Shown here: positions 1 through 10,604 of the stretch, piece by piece | Numbering within the stretch: the stretch's first letter is position 1 | Layout: each line of letters starts with the position of its first letter | From: Panulirus ornatus | Taxonomy: Eukaryota; Arthropoda; Malacostraca; Decapoda; Palinuridae | Assembly: GCF_036320965.1 (NCBI RefSeq) | Contig: NC_092241.1 | Span: forward strand, 4,541,668-4,605,667 | Length of the DNA stretch: 64,000 nucleotides | Reading direction: 5' to 3' | The notes under the pieces: generated by a model | The model's input: only the letters and a program-made list of their open reading frames with translations | Databases searched by the model: none | What the model was told of the DNA's origin: nothing | Position numbers and translations under genes: made by a program

Positions 1-620
1 ACAGAAGTCCATATCAAGACCAAGTCTTGACTGAAATATAAGCAGGTTAATAACAGGAAAAAAGGAAACGGAAAAGTAATTAAGAATTTTGGAGGAAGTG
101 AAAACCTGTCTTTTTAAAAGTGTCAGGTCATAGTTATTGGGAAAGACGTGACGGGGGAGAGAGCCATCATTCTTTGAGGTGTAGGGAAAGAAACAGTTAT
201 TTATGTGACGCAGCAGCTTGCCCAGTATTGCGTGGTCTAGCTAGTTGTGAGGGCACACAAGCAGAAAGTTCTTGGGAGCAAATACCAAAGTAATACCTAT
301 AGAAGAGAGAGTGAACCAACATTGCTGCGTAGGGCAAGTGGGTCAAGTTTGGATAGTTAGCTTAGGACACTTTACAAGGCGGATCGCTTTCGATTCAACT
401 CTGTCAAGTATGGATTCGGAGTTAGAACCATCCCAAATGTGAGAGCAGTACTCCATACAAGTACGATTCAATCCTTTGTATAAACGGAGTATCTGTTAAG
501 AAGAGAACTTTAGACATCTTAACAATGCTCCTAGTTTCTGAAAGGCAGACGTAGCTATTCCTGTTGTGAGGGGCTTCCAAGGCAGAGTGGATGCACAGTA
601 ACCCACTCAAGCAAAGGAAC
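1..620 (-). pseudogene. Jockey-type LINE reverse transcriptase, C-terminal remnant
   Basis: Read on the minus strand with frameshifts, this gives the C-terminal region of a Jockey-type reverse transcriptase: 'MEYCSHIWDGS' near 450, then 'DRVESKAIRL' near 380, and 'PRHVFPNNYDLT' near 130. This is the post-catalytic tail following the RT fingers/palm; the catalytic YADD block is outside the window or lost. Several stops and frameshifts make it non-functional. Positions 1-290 are clearly similar to 4125-4440, so two copies of the same family lie 4 kb apart in the same orientation. Clade assignment is by pattern recognition only. Confidence 0.6.
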
Positions 621-1090
621 TCCTTTATAAAAAGAGGTCAAAATAATGAAGATCCAGCAGAATATAGAAATTGAGAGAATAGACTCATAGACTCACACTC
701 ATAGATTCACAGACCACACAGACCCAAGGTACGATCGCTGTGGTCTGGCCTTAACGCATAAAAAGAATGTTAGCACAAGAGGAAAAGGATAGCAAAATAA
801 AGGTTGTCTCCCCGCCCTCCACTCCCTCCAGCACACGCTAGCAGGAAAACAGGTAGAAAATACCTTGCAGGATTAACAACCCCGAGGGAAATCTTTATAA
901 GAAAGTCATAAGGGAAAATGAACATGAATGTGGCATGCATCTCATCACCAACGACATGCATTCCTTCACTTTTACTTAGAAAGACAATACTGAGGATAAA
1001 CTTGAGCTCCAGCTTCTCGACTTACCATGCCTTTATTATTCCTGATGTTGAAGAATGATACAGTGACTCTTATTTACTCTCTCAAAGCAG
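621..1090. other. no recognisable feature
   Basis: AT-rich sequence with only short open frames. A degenerate run of 'actcacactcatagattcacag' type repeats lies near 680-720. Nothing identifiable is seen on either strand. Confidence 0.4.
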
Positions 1091-2265
1091 GTGACGTGGG
1101 TTGATCAATGTTGGTATGATACTACACTATGGTCAGGGAGAGATCAGTGGTTGAGAAGGTGGCACGGTATACCACTGCGTTATGATGACTAAATAAATTT
1201 TTCACTGCCGGATAGTGACAAATGATGACCAAACCTAATTTCAACGATATTAAGGGTATCAATCTGAACATTTTCTGGAAGCTTATTCCATACATCAATA
1301 ATGTCATGGACGGTCCAAATCAAGTGGGTGACCTCCAGGTTTTAACGCATTTCCTCACGTCGGTAATGCTGGCGCTACTGTAAAGAAATGTTCAATATCG
1401 ACGTTGTTGAATCGTTTAAGTATTTTGATACATTCTGTTAATTTGCCCCGGAGGCGCCTCTTGCTTAGGAAGAACAAGTTTAATTCTCGCAGTCTTTCCT
1501 CATACGGTTTGTTAAGTATAGAGGGAATCAACGTATTAGGTCTTCGCTGCACTGCTTCTAATTCAAGATTGTACTTAAGTATTGGGTCTAACTAGACTTA
1601 GATATAATGGTAATATCACATTCTTGTTTTTGTACGTAAAGTTTCTGTTAATAAATCCTAACATCGTCTTTGCTTTCTTAACAGCTTCACTGCAATGCTG
1701 CGAGAATTGGAAGTTACTGGAGACAGTGACCCCTAGATCCCTCACGCTAGGGGTGTCCTTTATCTTGTCGTCCGTCAGTTCATAATCAGATATTTTGTTT
1801 AGGTTTCCAGCTTGTAACAGCTGACATATAATGACGTTGACTTTGCTATTTACTAGACCACTGAGCGATTTCATCTAGATCCTCTTGTAGTCTTGGCCTG
1901 TCATCTTCAGGTAATATGGCACTGCCGATCTTTGTGTCACCTGCAAATTTGGACTCTAGGTTATTTAGCCGCAAGTCAACATCGTTAACATAAATGATGA
2001 AAAATATAGGCCCAAAGTACGGATCCCTGGAGGACTGTGATAGTGACCACGGTGATGATTCCCCGCTCATAATGACTCTCTGCTTCCTATCACGTAACCA
2101 GACATCTGTCCAATTACCTATGTAACCAGTAGTCCCCGAGGCCCAGACTTTGTGCATCAATTTAACGCTAGGGATTTTGTGGAATGCTTTTTGAAAGTAG
2201 ACAAGGTCGTGTGCATTGAATCGAATCCTGGTTACGGCAGTCGGTCCACAATCAATCCTGTTGTT
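1091..2265 (-). pseudogene. CR1/Jockey-like LINE reverse transcriptase remnant
   Basis: Minus-strand frames spell a broken reverse transcriptase in colinear order. They read 'VYFQKAFHKIPSVKLMHKV' (palm motif A region, near 2190), 'IGNWTDVWLRDRKQRV' (near 2100), 'FFIIYVNDVD' (motif B/C approach, near 2000), 'SKFAGDTKIGS' (the FADD box, catalytic Asp changed to Gly, near 1930), 'FINRNFTYKNKNVILPLYLSLVRP' split by a stop, 'YEERLRELNLF' and 'RRLRGKLTECIKILKRF' (near 1450), and 'DVWNKLPENV' near 1285. At least three frameshifts and a lost catalytic residue make it dead. The domain order is that of CR1/Jockey-group LINEs; the exact clade is uncertain. Confidence 0.75.
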
Positions 2266-2327
2266 CATCCACCGTCTTGGAGTTGGTCGATAAACTGGGT
2301 ACCTGGCTCAGGATAGGGTGTATATAT

Positions 2328-2895
2328 AGATTGACAAAGAGGATATATGTGTCAGAGGAGGAGGAAACGAGAAGTGAGAGACCAAATTGGAGGTGGAAAG
2401 ATGGAGTGAATAAGATTTTGGGCGATCGGGGCCTGAACATACAGGAGGGTGAAAGGCGTGCAACGAGTAGGGTGAATTGGAACAATGTGGTATATCGGGG
2501 TCGACGTGCTGTCAGTGGATTGAACCAGGGCATGTGAAGCGTCTGGGGTAAACCATGGAAAGTTCTGTGGAAAGGGAACTGTGATTTCGGTGCATTACAC
2601 ATGACAGCTAGAGACTGAGTGTGAACGACTGTGGCCTTTGTTGTCTTTTCCTAGCGCTACCTCGCGCGCGCGCGGGGGGGAGGGAGGCTGTTTCATGTGT
2701 GGCGGGGAGGCGACGAGAATGGATGAAGGCAGCATGTATGAATATGTACATGTGTACATACATATATGTTTGTGTATATGTATGTATGTATACGTTGAAA
2801 TGTATAGGTATGTATATGTGATGTGCGCGTGTGGGCCATTCTTTCGTCTGTTTCCTTGAGCTACCTCGCTAACGCGGGAGACAGTGACTAAGTAT

Positions 2896-2900
<5 letters not shown>
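2328..2900 (+). mobile_element. R1: 5'-truncated RTE-L LINE copy with (GA)n tail
   Basis: The copy begins inside the RTE C-terminal coding region ('LTKRIYVSEEEETRSERPNWRWKDGV', starting near 2328) and runs through its stop after 'GLNQGM' at 2537. It continues with the long 3' UTR to the conserved end 'acgcgggagacagtgac' near 2880. The tail is (GA)n rather than the (TA)n found after younger copies. It belongs to the long-3'UTR subfamily. 5' truncation is the usual product of incomplete target-primed reverse transcription. Confidence 0.85.

Positions 2901-2960
<60 letters not shown>
2901..2960 (+). repeat. (GA)n microsatellite at R1 3' end
   Basis: Uninterrupted GA dinucleotides directly follow the RTE tail 'agtataataa'. 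Confidence 0.97.
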
Positions 2961-2963
<3 letters not shown>

Positions 2964-3030
2964 TTAATGAGATGGCCTTGATTATGGCCTCAGTTGCCCG
3001 TGCCGTCTCAGCCAACATAAAAAAAAAAGA
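2961..3030 (+). repeat. short dispersed repeat, copy 1
   Basis: 'ggccttgattatggcctcag' followed by 'ttgcccgtgccgtctcagcc' and an A-rich tail. It matches 4433-4510 at roughly 85-90% by eye. Both copies abut or sit close to a (GA)n/(CT)n tract. It may be a 3' LINE end or a SINE tail; no promoter boxes are seen. Confidence 0.6.
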
Positions 3031-3308
3031 TGAATAACGGGAAAAATATGCAAAATAGAATTGAACCAGTGCCAAACGAACCTAACAACAGAACACCGGA
3101 ATACCCAGAGACGGAAAACCAGCTGAGGACAGATGAAGGTGTTGTAACTCCTTGATAGATGATACATACATAGATATACAAGGAAGATCACATCACTGAT
3201 TACGTCGAAGAGAACAAGACAGCCTCATCAAGCACGACACAAACTTACCTCAACGAGACAGTGCAACTGAAAAGGTCGGAACAGATACAACCTAAATCAG
3301 GCAGGGCG

Positions 3309-3364
3309 ATGATGTGATGATGATAATAATGATGATAATAATAATAATAATAATAATAATGATA

Positions 3365-3399
<35 letters not shown>

Positions 3400-3409
3400 A
3401 ATAATAATA

Positions 3410-3461
<52 letters not shown>

Positions 3462-3520
3462 TAATAATAATAATAATAAGAAGAAGAAGAAGAAGAAGAA
3501 TAAAATAATAATGATGATAA
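3309..3520 (+). repeat. compound (TAA)n / (GAT)n / (AAG)n microsatellite
   Basis: About 150 nt of TAA triplets with scattered GAT variants (3330-3478), then a short AAG run (3478-3500) and more TAA/GAT. Open frames of poly-Ile or poly-Leu across it are artefacts of the repeat. Confidence 0.95.
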
Positions 3521-3689
3521 TAATCATGACAATAGAAGGTTATCTACCAAGAAAGTTATACATAGCAGAATAACATTGTATGTTGATTTACAATATTGTC
3601 TAACATGGAGAACTTATGTTAGAATGGTTAAAAACACAAATTAAAACCGCTGTCATAAGAGTACTAGAGACGGAGAATCATAAGATCAT

Positions 3690-4124
3690 ATGTCTGACAG
3701 AGAACTGAGTCTTGACACCAGATATGGGATACTTGAGCCACTGTACCCAGATGTTGTACGTCTGACTGATGGTAAAAGCTGTCTTCCTCGTCTTGTGACT
3801 CTTCCATGAATGTCATGTTTCATTTGAGAAGTTTCTTTCCAAAACGAACCATTAATTCCTCACGTCTTGCCTGCAACCTAGTTGAGTACACTCAGAGCTC
3901 TTTCACAACTTTCATATCGGTTGTCTAAAATGGATCTATGACATCTCTGAATGTGTTCCAGTTGTGTGTGTTGTGTCTGGGTTAATCTTGGATGCCACAC
4001 AGGAGCTGTGTACTCCAGGTTTAATCTTATGAACCAAACATACAAAGTGAACATTGCATGTATGCTAAAGCCAATCATTTCTCTTCTTTTTTTTTCATGT
4101 TGAAGGCTCCAGTCACGGATAAAA
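3690..4124 (-). pseudogene. I/Jockey-like LINE reverse transcriptase C-terminal fragment
   Basis: The minus strand encodes 'RLNLEYTAPVWHPRLTQTQH' (near 4020), 'TQLEHIQRCHRSILDNRY' and 'CERALSVLN' (near 3900), then, after a stop and frameshift, 'VRFGKKLLK' (near 3840). The pattern LEYA-PVWHP-LT-Q-LE-IQ is the post-catalytic thumb region of I/Jockey-group reverse transcriptases. It lies directly downstream (minus strand) of the Jockey-like fragment at 4125-4440, but the two peptides do not look like parts of one ORF. They may be nested or adjacent insertions. Confidence 0.65.
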
Positions 4125-4440
4125 GTCCACATCAAGGCCGAGTCTTAATTGAAATATAGAAAGAATTATGAGAAGAAAAAAAAAGACAAGGGGAAGTATT
4201 TACGAATTTGTAAGAAAGTGAATAACCTGTCTTTTGAAATGTGTCAAGTCGTAGTTATTGGGAAAAACATGAGAGGGTAAACAGTTCCAAAGCTTCGACG
4301 TGTAGGGAAAGAAGCAGGTATCGAAACGGCCTAAGCTTGAGCTGCTGATGGCCACACAGTAATCATGTGACGCAGCAGCTTACCGAGTATTGCTTGGTCT
4401 ATCTAGTGGTGGGGACACACAAGCAGCCAGCCAGCGTTAA
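4125..4440 (-). pseudogene. second copy of the Jockey-type LINE 3' end
   Basis: Nucleotide similarity to 1-290 is visible throughout (shared blocks include 'aacctgtctttt', 'gtcatagttattgggaaa' with changes, 'gtgtagggaaagaa', 'tgtgacgcagcagctt'). The minus strand reads 'PSHVFPNNYDLTHFKRQV'-like peptide with frameshifts. This is a remnant only. Confidence 0.65.
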
Positions 4441-4510
4441 TGGGATGGCCTTAATTAAGGCCTCAGTTGCCCCTGCCATCTCAGCTAACACAAAAAGATG
4501 AAAACGAAAA
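4433..4510 (+). repeat. short dispersed repeat, copy 2
   Basis: Second copy of the repeat at 2961-3030 ('cgttaatgggatggcctta', 'gcctcagttgcccctgcc', then an A-rich stretch). Confidence 0.6.
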
Positions 4511-4639
4511 ATAACTAAAACCCAGAAGACGGTGAATGAACAGGATGGGAAATGAAAAGATGAGGAAAAGAAGGGAGAGAGTTGGGTGATCTTAAGAGCG
4601 TATGATAAGAAAAATAGAAAAGGCTGATGAGGAAATGAT

Positions 4640-4642
<3 letters not shown>

Positions 4643-4718
<76 letters not shown>
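4643..4718 (+). repeat. (CT)n microsatellite
   Basis: Perfect CT dinucleotides over about 76 nt. Confidence 0.97.
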
Positions 4719-4720
<2 letters not shown>

Positions 4721-4989
4721 AGGAAAATTGAGATTCAGTAAAAAAAGAGTTTTACAAAATATGGAGAGGAACCTTGGCATTACTACCCTCGTACATACGT
4801 GAACAAAGAAAATAATACTAGAAATTGGAAATCCGACCATCCAGAATGGAAGGTAAGTACGAAATTGACTCCCAGGAAATACGCAGGATGTTCACTCAGC
4901 AAACAATGATGAACTGATTAGCCAACAGGATGACGATGTGATCACTGATGATAACTGAGGTATCGGACAACAATATAATGCGAGCATTT

Positions 4990-5328
4990 GATTACTTGAA
5001 AGAGAATTGAACTCCGAGACCAGATGGAATCCCAGCCATCATCTTGACAACGGCACTAGCGAAGCCAATGATACCACTGATAAAGACAAAATCGAAAACA
5101 AAATTGCAGATGTTCGGTAAATGGCGTCCGTCAACACCAAGACACAGAGGAGGATGTGAGCTGATACCCCAGTTGTGTACGACAGGTAGTTTGAACGTCA
5201 GATAAAGTCTTTTAATAAATGATGAAAATGGTATTTACCAGAACATCTCATCGACACCTACCTAAACGAAGGTCAACTGGGATTTGTGTTTGGAAGATGC
5301 ACACGCACAGACACACACACACACACAC

Positions 5329-5379
<51 letters not shown>

Positions 5380-6330
5380 ACGCACAGGTAGTAGCTCATC
5401 ACAGTGACAAACATAAGATTTCAGCGCAAGGGAAGATCCCTGGACAGTGGGGTACTTTTTTTCCCCGATTTTACGAAGATTTTTGACACAGTAAGCCTAA
5501 GAATTACACTAGAATAGTGAAGCAAAACAATAAGACAGGAAAATGGATCAAAACCATTTTGGCGAACACATAATTCAAGTTAGTTGCGTCAGGCCTTCGA
5601 CAGACATGTAAGAGAAAGATCAGACACCAGAGTGAGCAATAGACTCAGATACAATCAACAGACGAACAGAAGTGAACCTGATGGAATCTGACGAAGACAG
5701 ATTTGAGCCAATAAGTCACGGGACTGTTCACTGTGCGTTGATATGAACGTATGACCGGCCAACAGGGGAAGTGATACAGTGAAACAAACGTTATATCCGC
5801 ATAAGTTTCATAACAAACGAGAAACTTAAACTCAAACAGCATAATGAAGATAACACTATCGAACCCAGCGGTGAGCGGTATGATAATGAGAATTTTCAAT
5901 AAACGAGACAAAAAAAACCACTATTGATGAAAATTTATGACGCATGTAATGAGACGCAAGACTGAATACCGTTGCGACGTATGGTCAGAATTATATAAAC
6001 CTAAGGAGATAACGAGCCAGAGAGAATTCAGAAGGACGGCTCAAACAAATAGAGGGAATGGAAAGTGTGAACTATCATGAGAGGATTCGAACTCTGCAGC
6101 CAAAACAGATGAGAAACGAAAATAATGCACTAGCAAAGGACAGCAAATTGAAGGGGTGAATGGAGAGCGTAATGAACTGAACAGCCTCTCAACAAGGAAG
6201 TAATGTTGTTATCAAGTCCACAAGATTCCCAACAGAATACACCCACAATGGTTTCAGAAATGTATATACGATAGCCTTGGAAGAGAGCCATAACGAGTCT
6301 TCAGTGTACTATCAAGAGAAATGTGAAACA
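4990..6330 (+). pseudogene. Jockey-like LINE reverse transcriptase, heavily decayed
   Basis: Plus-strand frames give scattered reverse transcriptase blocks: 'TPRPDGIPAIILTTALAKP' (near 5015; compare the GPDGIPA fingers block of Jockey-group RTs), 'YINLRRxRASENSE' (near 5995, post-catalytic thumb), and peptides near 6060-6280 that align loosely with the YWERL/LYSLQRRRERY region. There are many frameshifts and stops, and a (CA)n tract interrupts the palm region at 5311-5377. Support is pattern-based and moderate. Confidence 0.5.
5311..5377 (+). repeat. (CA)n microsatellite
   Basis: CA dinucleotides with one 'catata' interruption near 5330, lying inside a decayed LINE. Confidence 0.95.
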
Positions 6331-6475
6331 TGAATGAAAAAAAAAACTATAAAAAAAAATCTAAAAGAACACCTGATAAAAGGTCGAAGTCAGAGCCAGA
6401 TAAAACCAGAACAGGCAACTACGTAATAAGCATGTCGGAGGAGAGAAGCTGTCATTCATCAAGCAAGACGTGCAG

Positions 6476-6523
6476 TGAGCACTACGCGCTAGCCCTGCCT
6501 TTTGGCCAGATCTCGTCCCAGGT

Positions 6524-6592
<69 letters not shown>

Positions 6593-6780
6593 AGGCAGTA
6601 GGTGGTAATCAGCCACCGACCAGGGAAGTATATCCCCGTTACTACTACGCCTGGGTAACGGGAGAGGTAGTGATGGGTGGACTGTAAACCCGCACGACAG
6701 TAGCTGTTAAGTGTCGCTCCTTTGGCCAATGTAGATACCTTGTCCATAGGCCTCACCCACACGTGGGATGCGGGTCTTCA
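6476..6780 (+). repeat. dispersed repeat containing (CT)n (6524-6590)
   Basis: The left part ('gctagccctgccttttggcc', 6488-6507) recurs in diverged form at 6891-6945 ('gctagccctgtcttatggca'). The left part is followed by a (CT)n tract, then by 'gtaatcagccaccgaccagg' and a long non-coding stretch. The second copy is followed by (CA)n. Two copies of the same sequence with different microsatellites attached suggest a retroposed unit. No coding capacity is seen. Confidence 0.5.
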
Positions 6781-6884
6781 GTCCACAACTGTACTGCACG
6801 ATCTCTCCATATCGCACATAACACTTGACAATACGTTAACTCACGACCTGTTCCACCTAACTCTATACCTTCCTGTGGTGAACG

Positions 6885-6942
6885 ATGTTCGCTAGCCCTG
6901 TCTTATGGCAAGATATTTCGTCGCTCGCAGGTAGTACGTAGA

Positions 6943-6945
<3 letters not shown>
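6885..6945 (+). repeat. second copy of the 6476 repeat head
   Basis: See similarity to 6485-6530. It is followed at once by a (CA)n array. Confidence 0.45.

Positions 6946-6947
<2 letters not shown>

Positions 6948-6992
<45 letters not shown>
6948..6992 (+). repeat. (CA)n microsatellite plus A/G homopolymers
   Basis: CA array, then about 18 A and 8 G residues up to about 7019. Confidence 0.95.
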
Positions 6993-6993
<1 letters not shown>

Positions 6994-7084
6994 CAAAAAA
7001 AAAAAAAAAAAGGGGGGGGTGGCAGTTCTGCAGGAGAAAATGTAGGAATATATTACAGAGTTTCAGGAAGTGAGTTTCCAATTA

Positions 7085-7596
7085 ATGTGAGCGAGAATGA
7101 AAGATGACTAGTGGTGGGCGATTGTCTGTGCCTATGAAGCTATTAACGAGAGAAGTGAGGAAGAGAGGAGAATGTTTTAGGAGGAGCTGAGTGAGTGATT
7201 CAGTAATCTGATACAAAGGATCACGTATTGGTTGTGGAATATTTGAACGTGAAGGTGGGTGATGTGGTAGTTGTGGGCACAGTTTGTGGGTATGAGGTTC
7301 TCGTTGTGAATAAAACTGGCGAACAACTTGTGGAGTTGTGTGCTGAGCAAGAACTTATTTATAAAGATGTGTGGATGTGTGGGGTTAGGGTTCAACGGAT
7401 GTTATTAGATTGTACACTAACTGAAAGACGTGCAGAGGAGAAACTTGGGTGTCAATGTGCCGAGAGAGGAAGTTGGTTAGATCATTGTTGAGGCTCAAGG
7501 GCGAAACGCTGTAGTGGATGTAGAATAAGATGAAATGACAGAGAAGGGAAGTGGGTGGTAAGGGTGAGTGAGCTTGGGAGAGAGGCTTGTGTGTGG

Positions 7597-7598
<2 letters not shown>
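7085..7598 (+). mobile_element. R2: decayed RTE-related endonuclease fragment
   Basis: Translation gives 'VVEYLNVKVGDVVVVGTVCG' then 'TGEQLVELCAEQEL' and 'MLLDCTLTERRAEEKLGCQC'. These are colinear with the intact RTE endonuclease blocks GDLNAKV, GEELVDLCAEKGL and LLDYVLIDRRVKERLLDVNV seen in R9/R10. The active-site GDLN became EYLN, and about 12 codons (the IHKYTYV block) are missing. The fragment runs to the RVSELGKETCV-like peptide at 7598, where a short (AT)n/T tract and copy R3 begin. It is probably an older RTE-family copy interrupted by R3. Confidence 0.7.

Positions 7599-7626
<28 letters not shown>
7598..7626 (+). repeat. (AT)n plus T-run at R3 left end
   Basis: About 17 nt of AT followed by 14 T. 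On the minus strand this is an A-rich tail of the inverted R3 3' end. Confidence 0.85.
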
Positions 7627-7627
<1 letters not shown>

Positions 7628-8072
7628 GCTTTGTCGCTGTCTCCCGCGTTTGCGAGGTAGCGCAAGGAAACAGACGAAAGAAATGGCCCAACCCACCCCC
7701 CATACACATGTATATACATACGTCCACACACGCAAATATACATACCTACACAGCTTTCCATGGTTTACCCTAGACGCTTCACATGCCCCGATTCAATCCA
7801 CTGACAGCACGTCAACCCCGGTATACCACATCGCTCCAATTCACTCTATTCCTTGCCCTCCTTTCACCCTCCTGCATGTTCAGGCCCCGATCACACAAAA
7901 TCTTTTTCACTCCATCTTTCCACCTCCAATTTGGTCTCCCTCTTCTCCTCGTTCCCTCCACCTCCGACACATATATCCTCTTGGTCAATCTTTCCTCACT
8001 CATTCTCTCCATGTGCCCAAACCATTTCAAAACACCCTCTTCTGCTCTCTCAACCACGCTCTTTTTATTTCC
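7627..8072 (-). mobile_element. R3a: inverted 3' end of RTE-S (head-to-head with R3b)
   Basis: The reverse complement is the last 150 or so codons of the RTE ORF plus the short 3' UTR, ending with the conserved terminus (ctttgtcgctgtctcccgcg on the plus strand at 7629). Its 5' boundary is at 'tttttatttcc' (8062-8072), where it joins directly to plus-strand element sequence. It carries the 250-nt 3' UTR deletion of the young subfamily. The pair R3a/R3b has both element 3' tails pointing outward. Confidence 0.9.
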
Positions 8073-9975
8073 AGCAAATGGGAACTTCGGTGAAGGGCGC
8101 AAGTGGGGAGGTGATAACAAGTAGTGGTGATGTGAGAAGGAGATGGAGTGAGTATTTTGAAGGTTTGTTGAATGTGTTTGATGATAGAGTGGCAGATATA
8201 GGGTGTTTTGCTCGAGGTGGTGTGCAAAGTGAGAGGGTTAGGGAAAATGATTTGGTAAACAGAGAAGAGGTAGTGAAAGCTTTGCGGAAGATGAAAGCCG
8301 GCAAGGCAGCGGGATTGGATGGTATTGCAGTGGAATTTATTAAAAAAGGGGGTGACTGTATTGTTGACTGGTTGGTAAGGTTATTTAATGTATGTATGAC
8401 TCATGGTGAGGTGCCTGAGGATTGGCGGAATGCGTGCATAGTGCCATTGTACAAAGGCAAAGGGGATAAGAGTGAGTGCTCAAATTACAGAGGTATAAGT
8501 TTGTTGAGTATTCCTGGTAAATTATATGGGAGGGTATTGATTGAGAGGGTGAAGGCATGTACAGAGCATCAGATTGGGGAAGAGCAGTGTGGTTTCAAAA
8601 GTGGTAGAGGATGTGTGGATCAGGTGTTTGCTTTGAAGAATGTATGTGAGAAATACTTAGAAAAGCAAATGGATTTGTATGTAGCATTTATGGATCTGGA
8701 GAAGGCATATGATAGAGTTGATAGAGATGCTCTGTGGAAGGTATTAAGTATATATGGTGTGGGAGGAAAGTTGTTAGAAGCAGTGAAAAGTTTTTATCGA
8801 GGATGTAAGGCATGTGTGCGTGTAGGAAGAGAGGAAAGTGATTGGTTCTCAGTGAATATAGGTTTGCGGCAGGGGTGTGTGATGTCTCCATGGTTGTTTA
8901 ATTTGTTTATGGATGGGGTTGTTAGGGAGGTAAATGCAAGAGTTTTGGAAAGAGGGGCAAGTATGAAGTCTGTTGGGGATGAGAGAGCTTGGGAAGTGAG
9001 TCAGTTGTTGTTCGCTGATGATACAGCGCTGGTGGCTGATTCATGTGAGAAACTGCAGAAGCTGGTGACTGAGTTTGGAAAAGTGTGTGGAAGAAGAAAG
9101 TTAAGAGTAAATGTGAATAAGAGCAAGGTTATTAGGTACAGTAGGGTTGAGGGTCAAGTCAATTGGGAGGTGAGTTTAAATGGAGAAAAACTGGAGGAAG
9201 TGAAGTGTTTTAGATATCTGGGAGTGGATCTGGCAGCGGATGGAACCATGGAAGCGGAAGTGGATCATAGGGTGGGGGAGGGGGCGAAAATCCTGGGGGC
9301 CTTGAAGAATGTGTGGAAGTCGAGAACATTATCTCGGAAAGCAAAAATGGGTATGTTTGAAGGAATAGTGGTTCCAACAATGTTGTATGGTTGCGAGGCG
9401 TGGGCTATGGATAGAGTTGTGCGCAGGAGGATGGATGTGCTGGAAATGAGATGTTTGAGGACAATGTGTGGTGTGAGGTGGTTTGATCGAGTGAGTAACG
9501 TAAGGGTAAGAGAGATGTGTGGAAATAAAAAAGAGCGTGGTTGAGAGAGCAGAAGAGGGTGTTTTGAAGTGGTTTGGGCACATGGAGAGATGAGTGAGGA
9601 AAGATTGACCAAGAGGATATATGTGTCGGAGGTGGAGGGAACAAGGAGAAGAGGGAGACCAAATTGGAGGTGGAAAGATGGAGTGAAAAAGATTTTGTGT
9701 GATCGGGGCCTGAACATGCAGGAGGGTGAAAGGAGGGCAAGGAATAGAGTGAATTGGAGCGATGTGGTATACCGGGGTTGACGTGCTGTCAGTGGATTGA
9801 AGCAAGGCATGTGAAGCGTCTGGGGTAAACCATGGAAAGCTGTGTAGGTATGTATATTTGCGTGTGTGGACGTATGTATATACATGTGTATGGGGGGGTT
9901 GGGCCATTTCTTTCGTCTGTTTCCTTGCGCTACCTCGCAAACGCGGGAGACAGCGACAAAGTATAATAAAAATAA
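8073..9975 (+). mobile_element. R3b: RTE-S LINE copy, RT domain, near-intact
   Basis: The copy starts at 'gcaaatgggaac' ([13 protein letters not shown]) and runs in one frame to 9544. RT blocks seen are '[14 protein letters not shown]' (fingers), 'GKLYGRVL', 'VAFMDLEKAYDRVDRDALW' (motif A, 8669-8740), 'GLRQGCVMSPWLFNLF' (motif B, 8865-8910), 'LLFADDTALVADS' (motif C catalytic DD, 9007-9045) and 'RYLGVDL' (motif D region). An extra A in 'aaataaaaaag' (9524-9536) shifts the frame, and a lost base at about 9588 restores it. The tail is 'SGRP-like GRPNWRWKDGV', stop at 9779, then short 3' UTR. It lacks the endonuclease (5'-truncated). Confidence 0.93.

Positions 9976-9979
<4 letters not shown>

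Positions 9980-10059
<80 letters not shown>
9980..10059 (+). repeat. (TA)n array
   Basis: Perfect TA repeat between the R3b tail and N1 head. Confidence 0.98.
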
Positions 10060-10063
<4 letters not shown>

Positions 10064-10295
10064 AGGGATAGGGGAGAAAGAATACTTCCCACGTGTTCCC
10101 TGCGTGTCGTAGAAGGCGACTAAAAGGGGAGGGAGCGGGGGGCTGGAAATCCTCCCCTCTCATCATTTTTTTTTTAATTTTCCAAAAGAAGGAACAGAGA
10201 AGGGGGCCAGGTGAGGATATTCCCTCAAAGGCCCAGTCCTCTGTTCTTAACGCTACCTCACTAACGCGGGAAATGGCGAATAGTTTGAAAGAAAG

Positions 10296-10297
<2 letters not shown>
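10060..10297 (+). mobile_element. N1: non-autonomous RTE-derived short element
   Basis: A unit of about 240 bp with (TA)n on both sides. The 5' part ('gggataggggagaaagaata' then 'gtcgtagaaggcgactaaaa') is the same as the 5' UTR head of the full-length RTE copy R10 (41327-41420). The 3' part ends 'cgctacctcactaacgcggg' plus 'aaatggcgaatagtttg', closely resembling the RTE 3' terminus. It has no ORF. It is best explained as an internally deleted or composite parasite mobilised by the RTE enzyme. Its middle (about 10165-10250) is not found in R10, so it is not a simple deletion. Confidence 0.8.

Positions 10298-10367
<70 letters not shown>
10298..10367 (+). repeat. (TA)n array
   Basis: Perfect TA repeat forming the 3' tail of N1. 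Confidence 0.98.
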
Positions 10368-10371
<4 letters not shown>

Positions 10372-10399
10372 CATTTATTTATGGTACTCCAAGACCAAA

Positions 10400-10604
10400 T
10401 TTTGTGAACGAGTCCTGGTGTTACCGAGGACCTTTTCAAAGGCTCTTGTAGCCCAAGAAGCGCGCTGCTTCCAGCGGCAAGGAAACGTAGACTCCTCTAG
10501 AGTGAGACGGTCTTACGTGAGACTGTTACTCCCAGTGAGACAGCCTCGTAAAAGGTGACTTTTTCACTCGCGGTGTAACCTCGAGCAGCCGGAATCCGAC
10601 ACCG

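Noticed and set aside
3297..3527. Open frames of poly-Leu, poly-Ile or poly-Met across the (TAA)n tract
   Set aside because: Low-complexity translation of a trinucleotide microsatellite; no coding evidence.
7853..8072. Apparent 70-residue N-terminal extension (MPSFHPPACSGPDHTK...) of the R3b reverse transcriptase
   Set aside because: It is the antisense of the inverted R3a C-terminus, fused in frame by the head-to-head junction; the same antisense peptide recurs over every minus-strand RTE 3' end.
9265..10092. Minus-strand 275-codon frame over R3b and (TA)n
   Set aside because: Antisense shadow of the RTE ORF extended by Ile-Tyr codons of the microsatellite.
10060..10297. N1 as a MITE (DNA transposon derivative)
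   Set aside because: No terminal inverted repeats; ends match the RTE 5' UTR and 3' terminus, and the copy ends in a simple-repeat tail.
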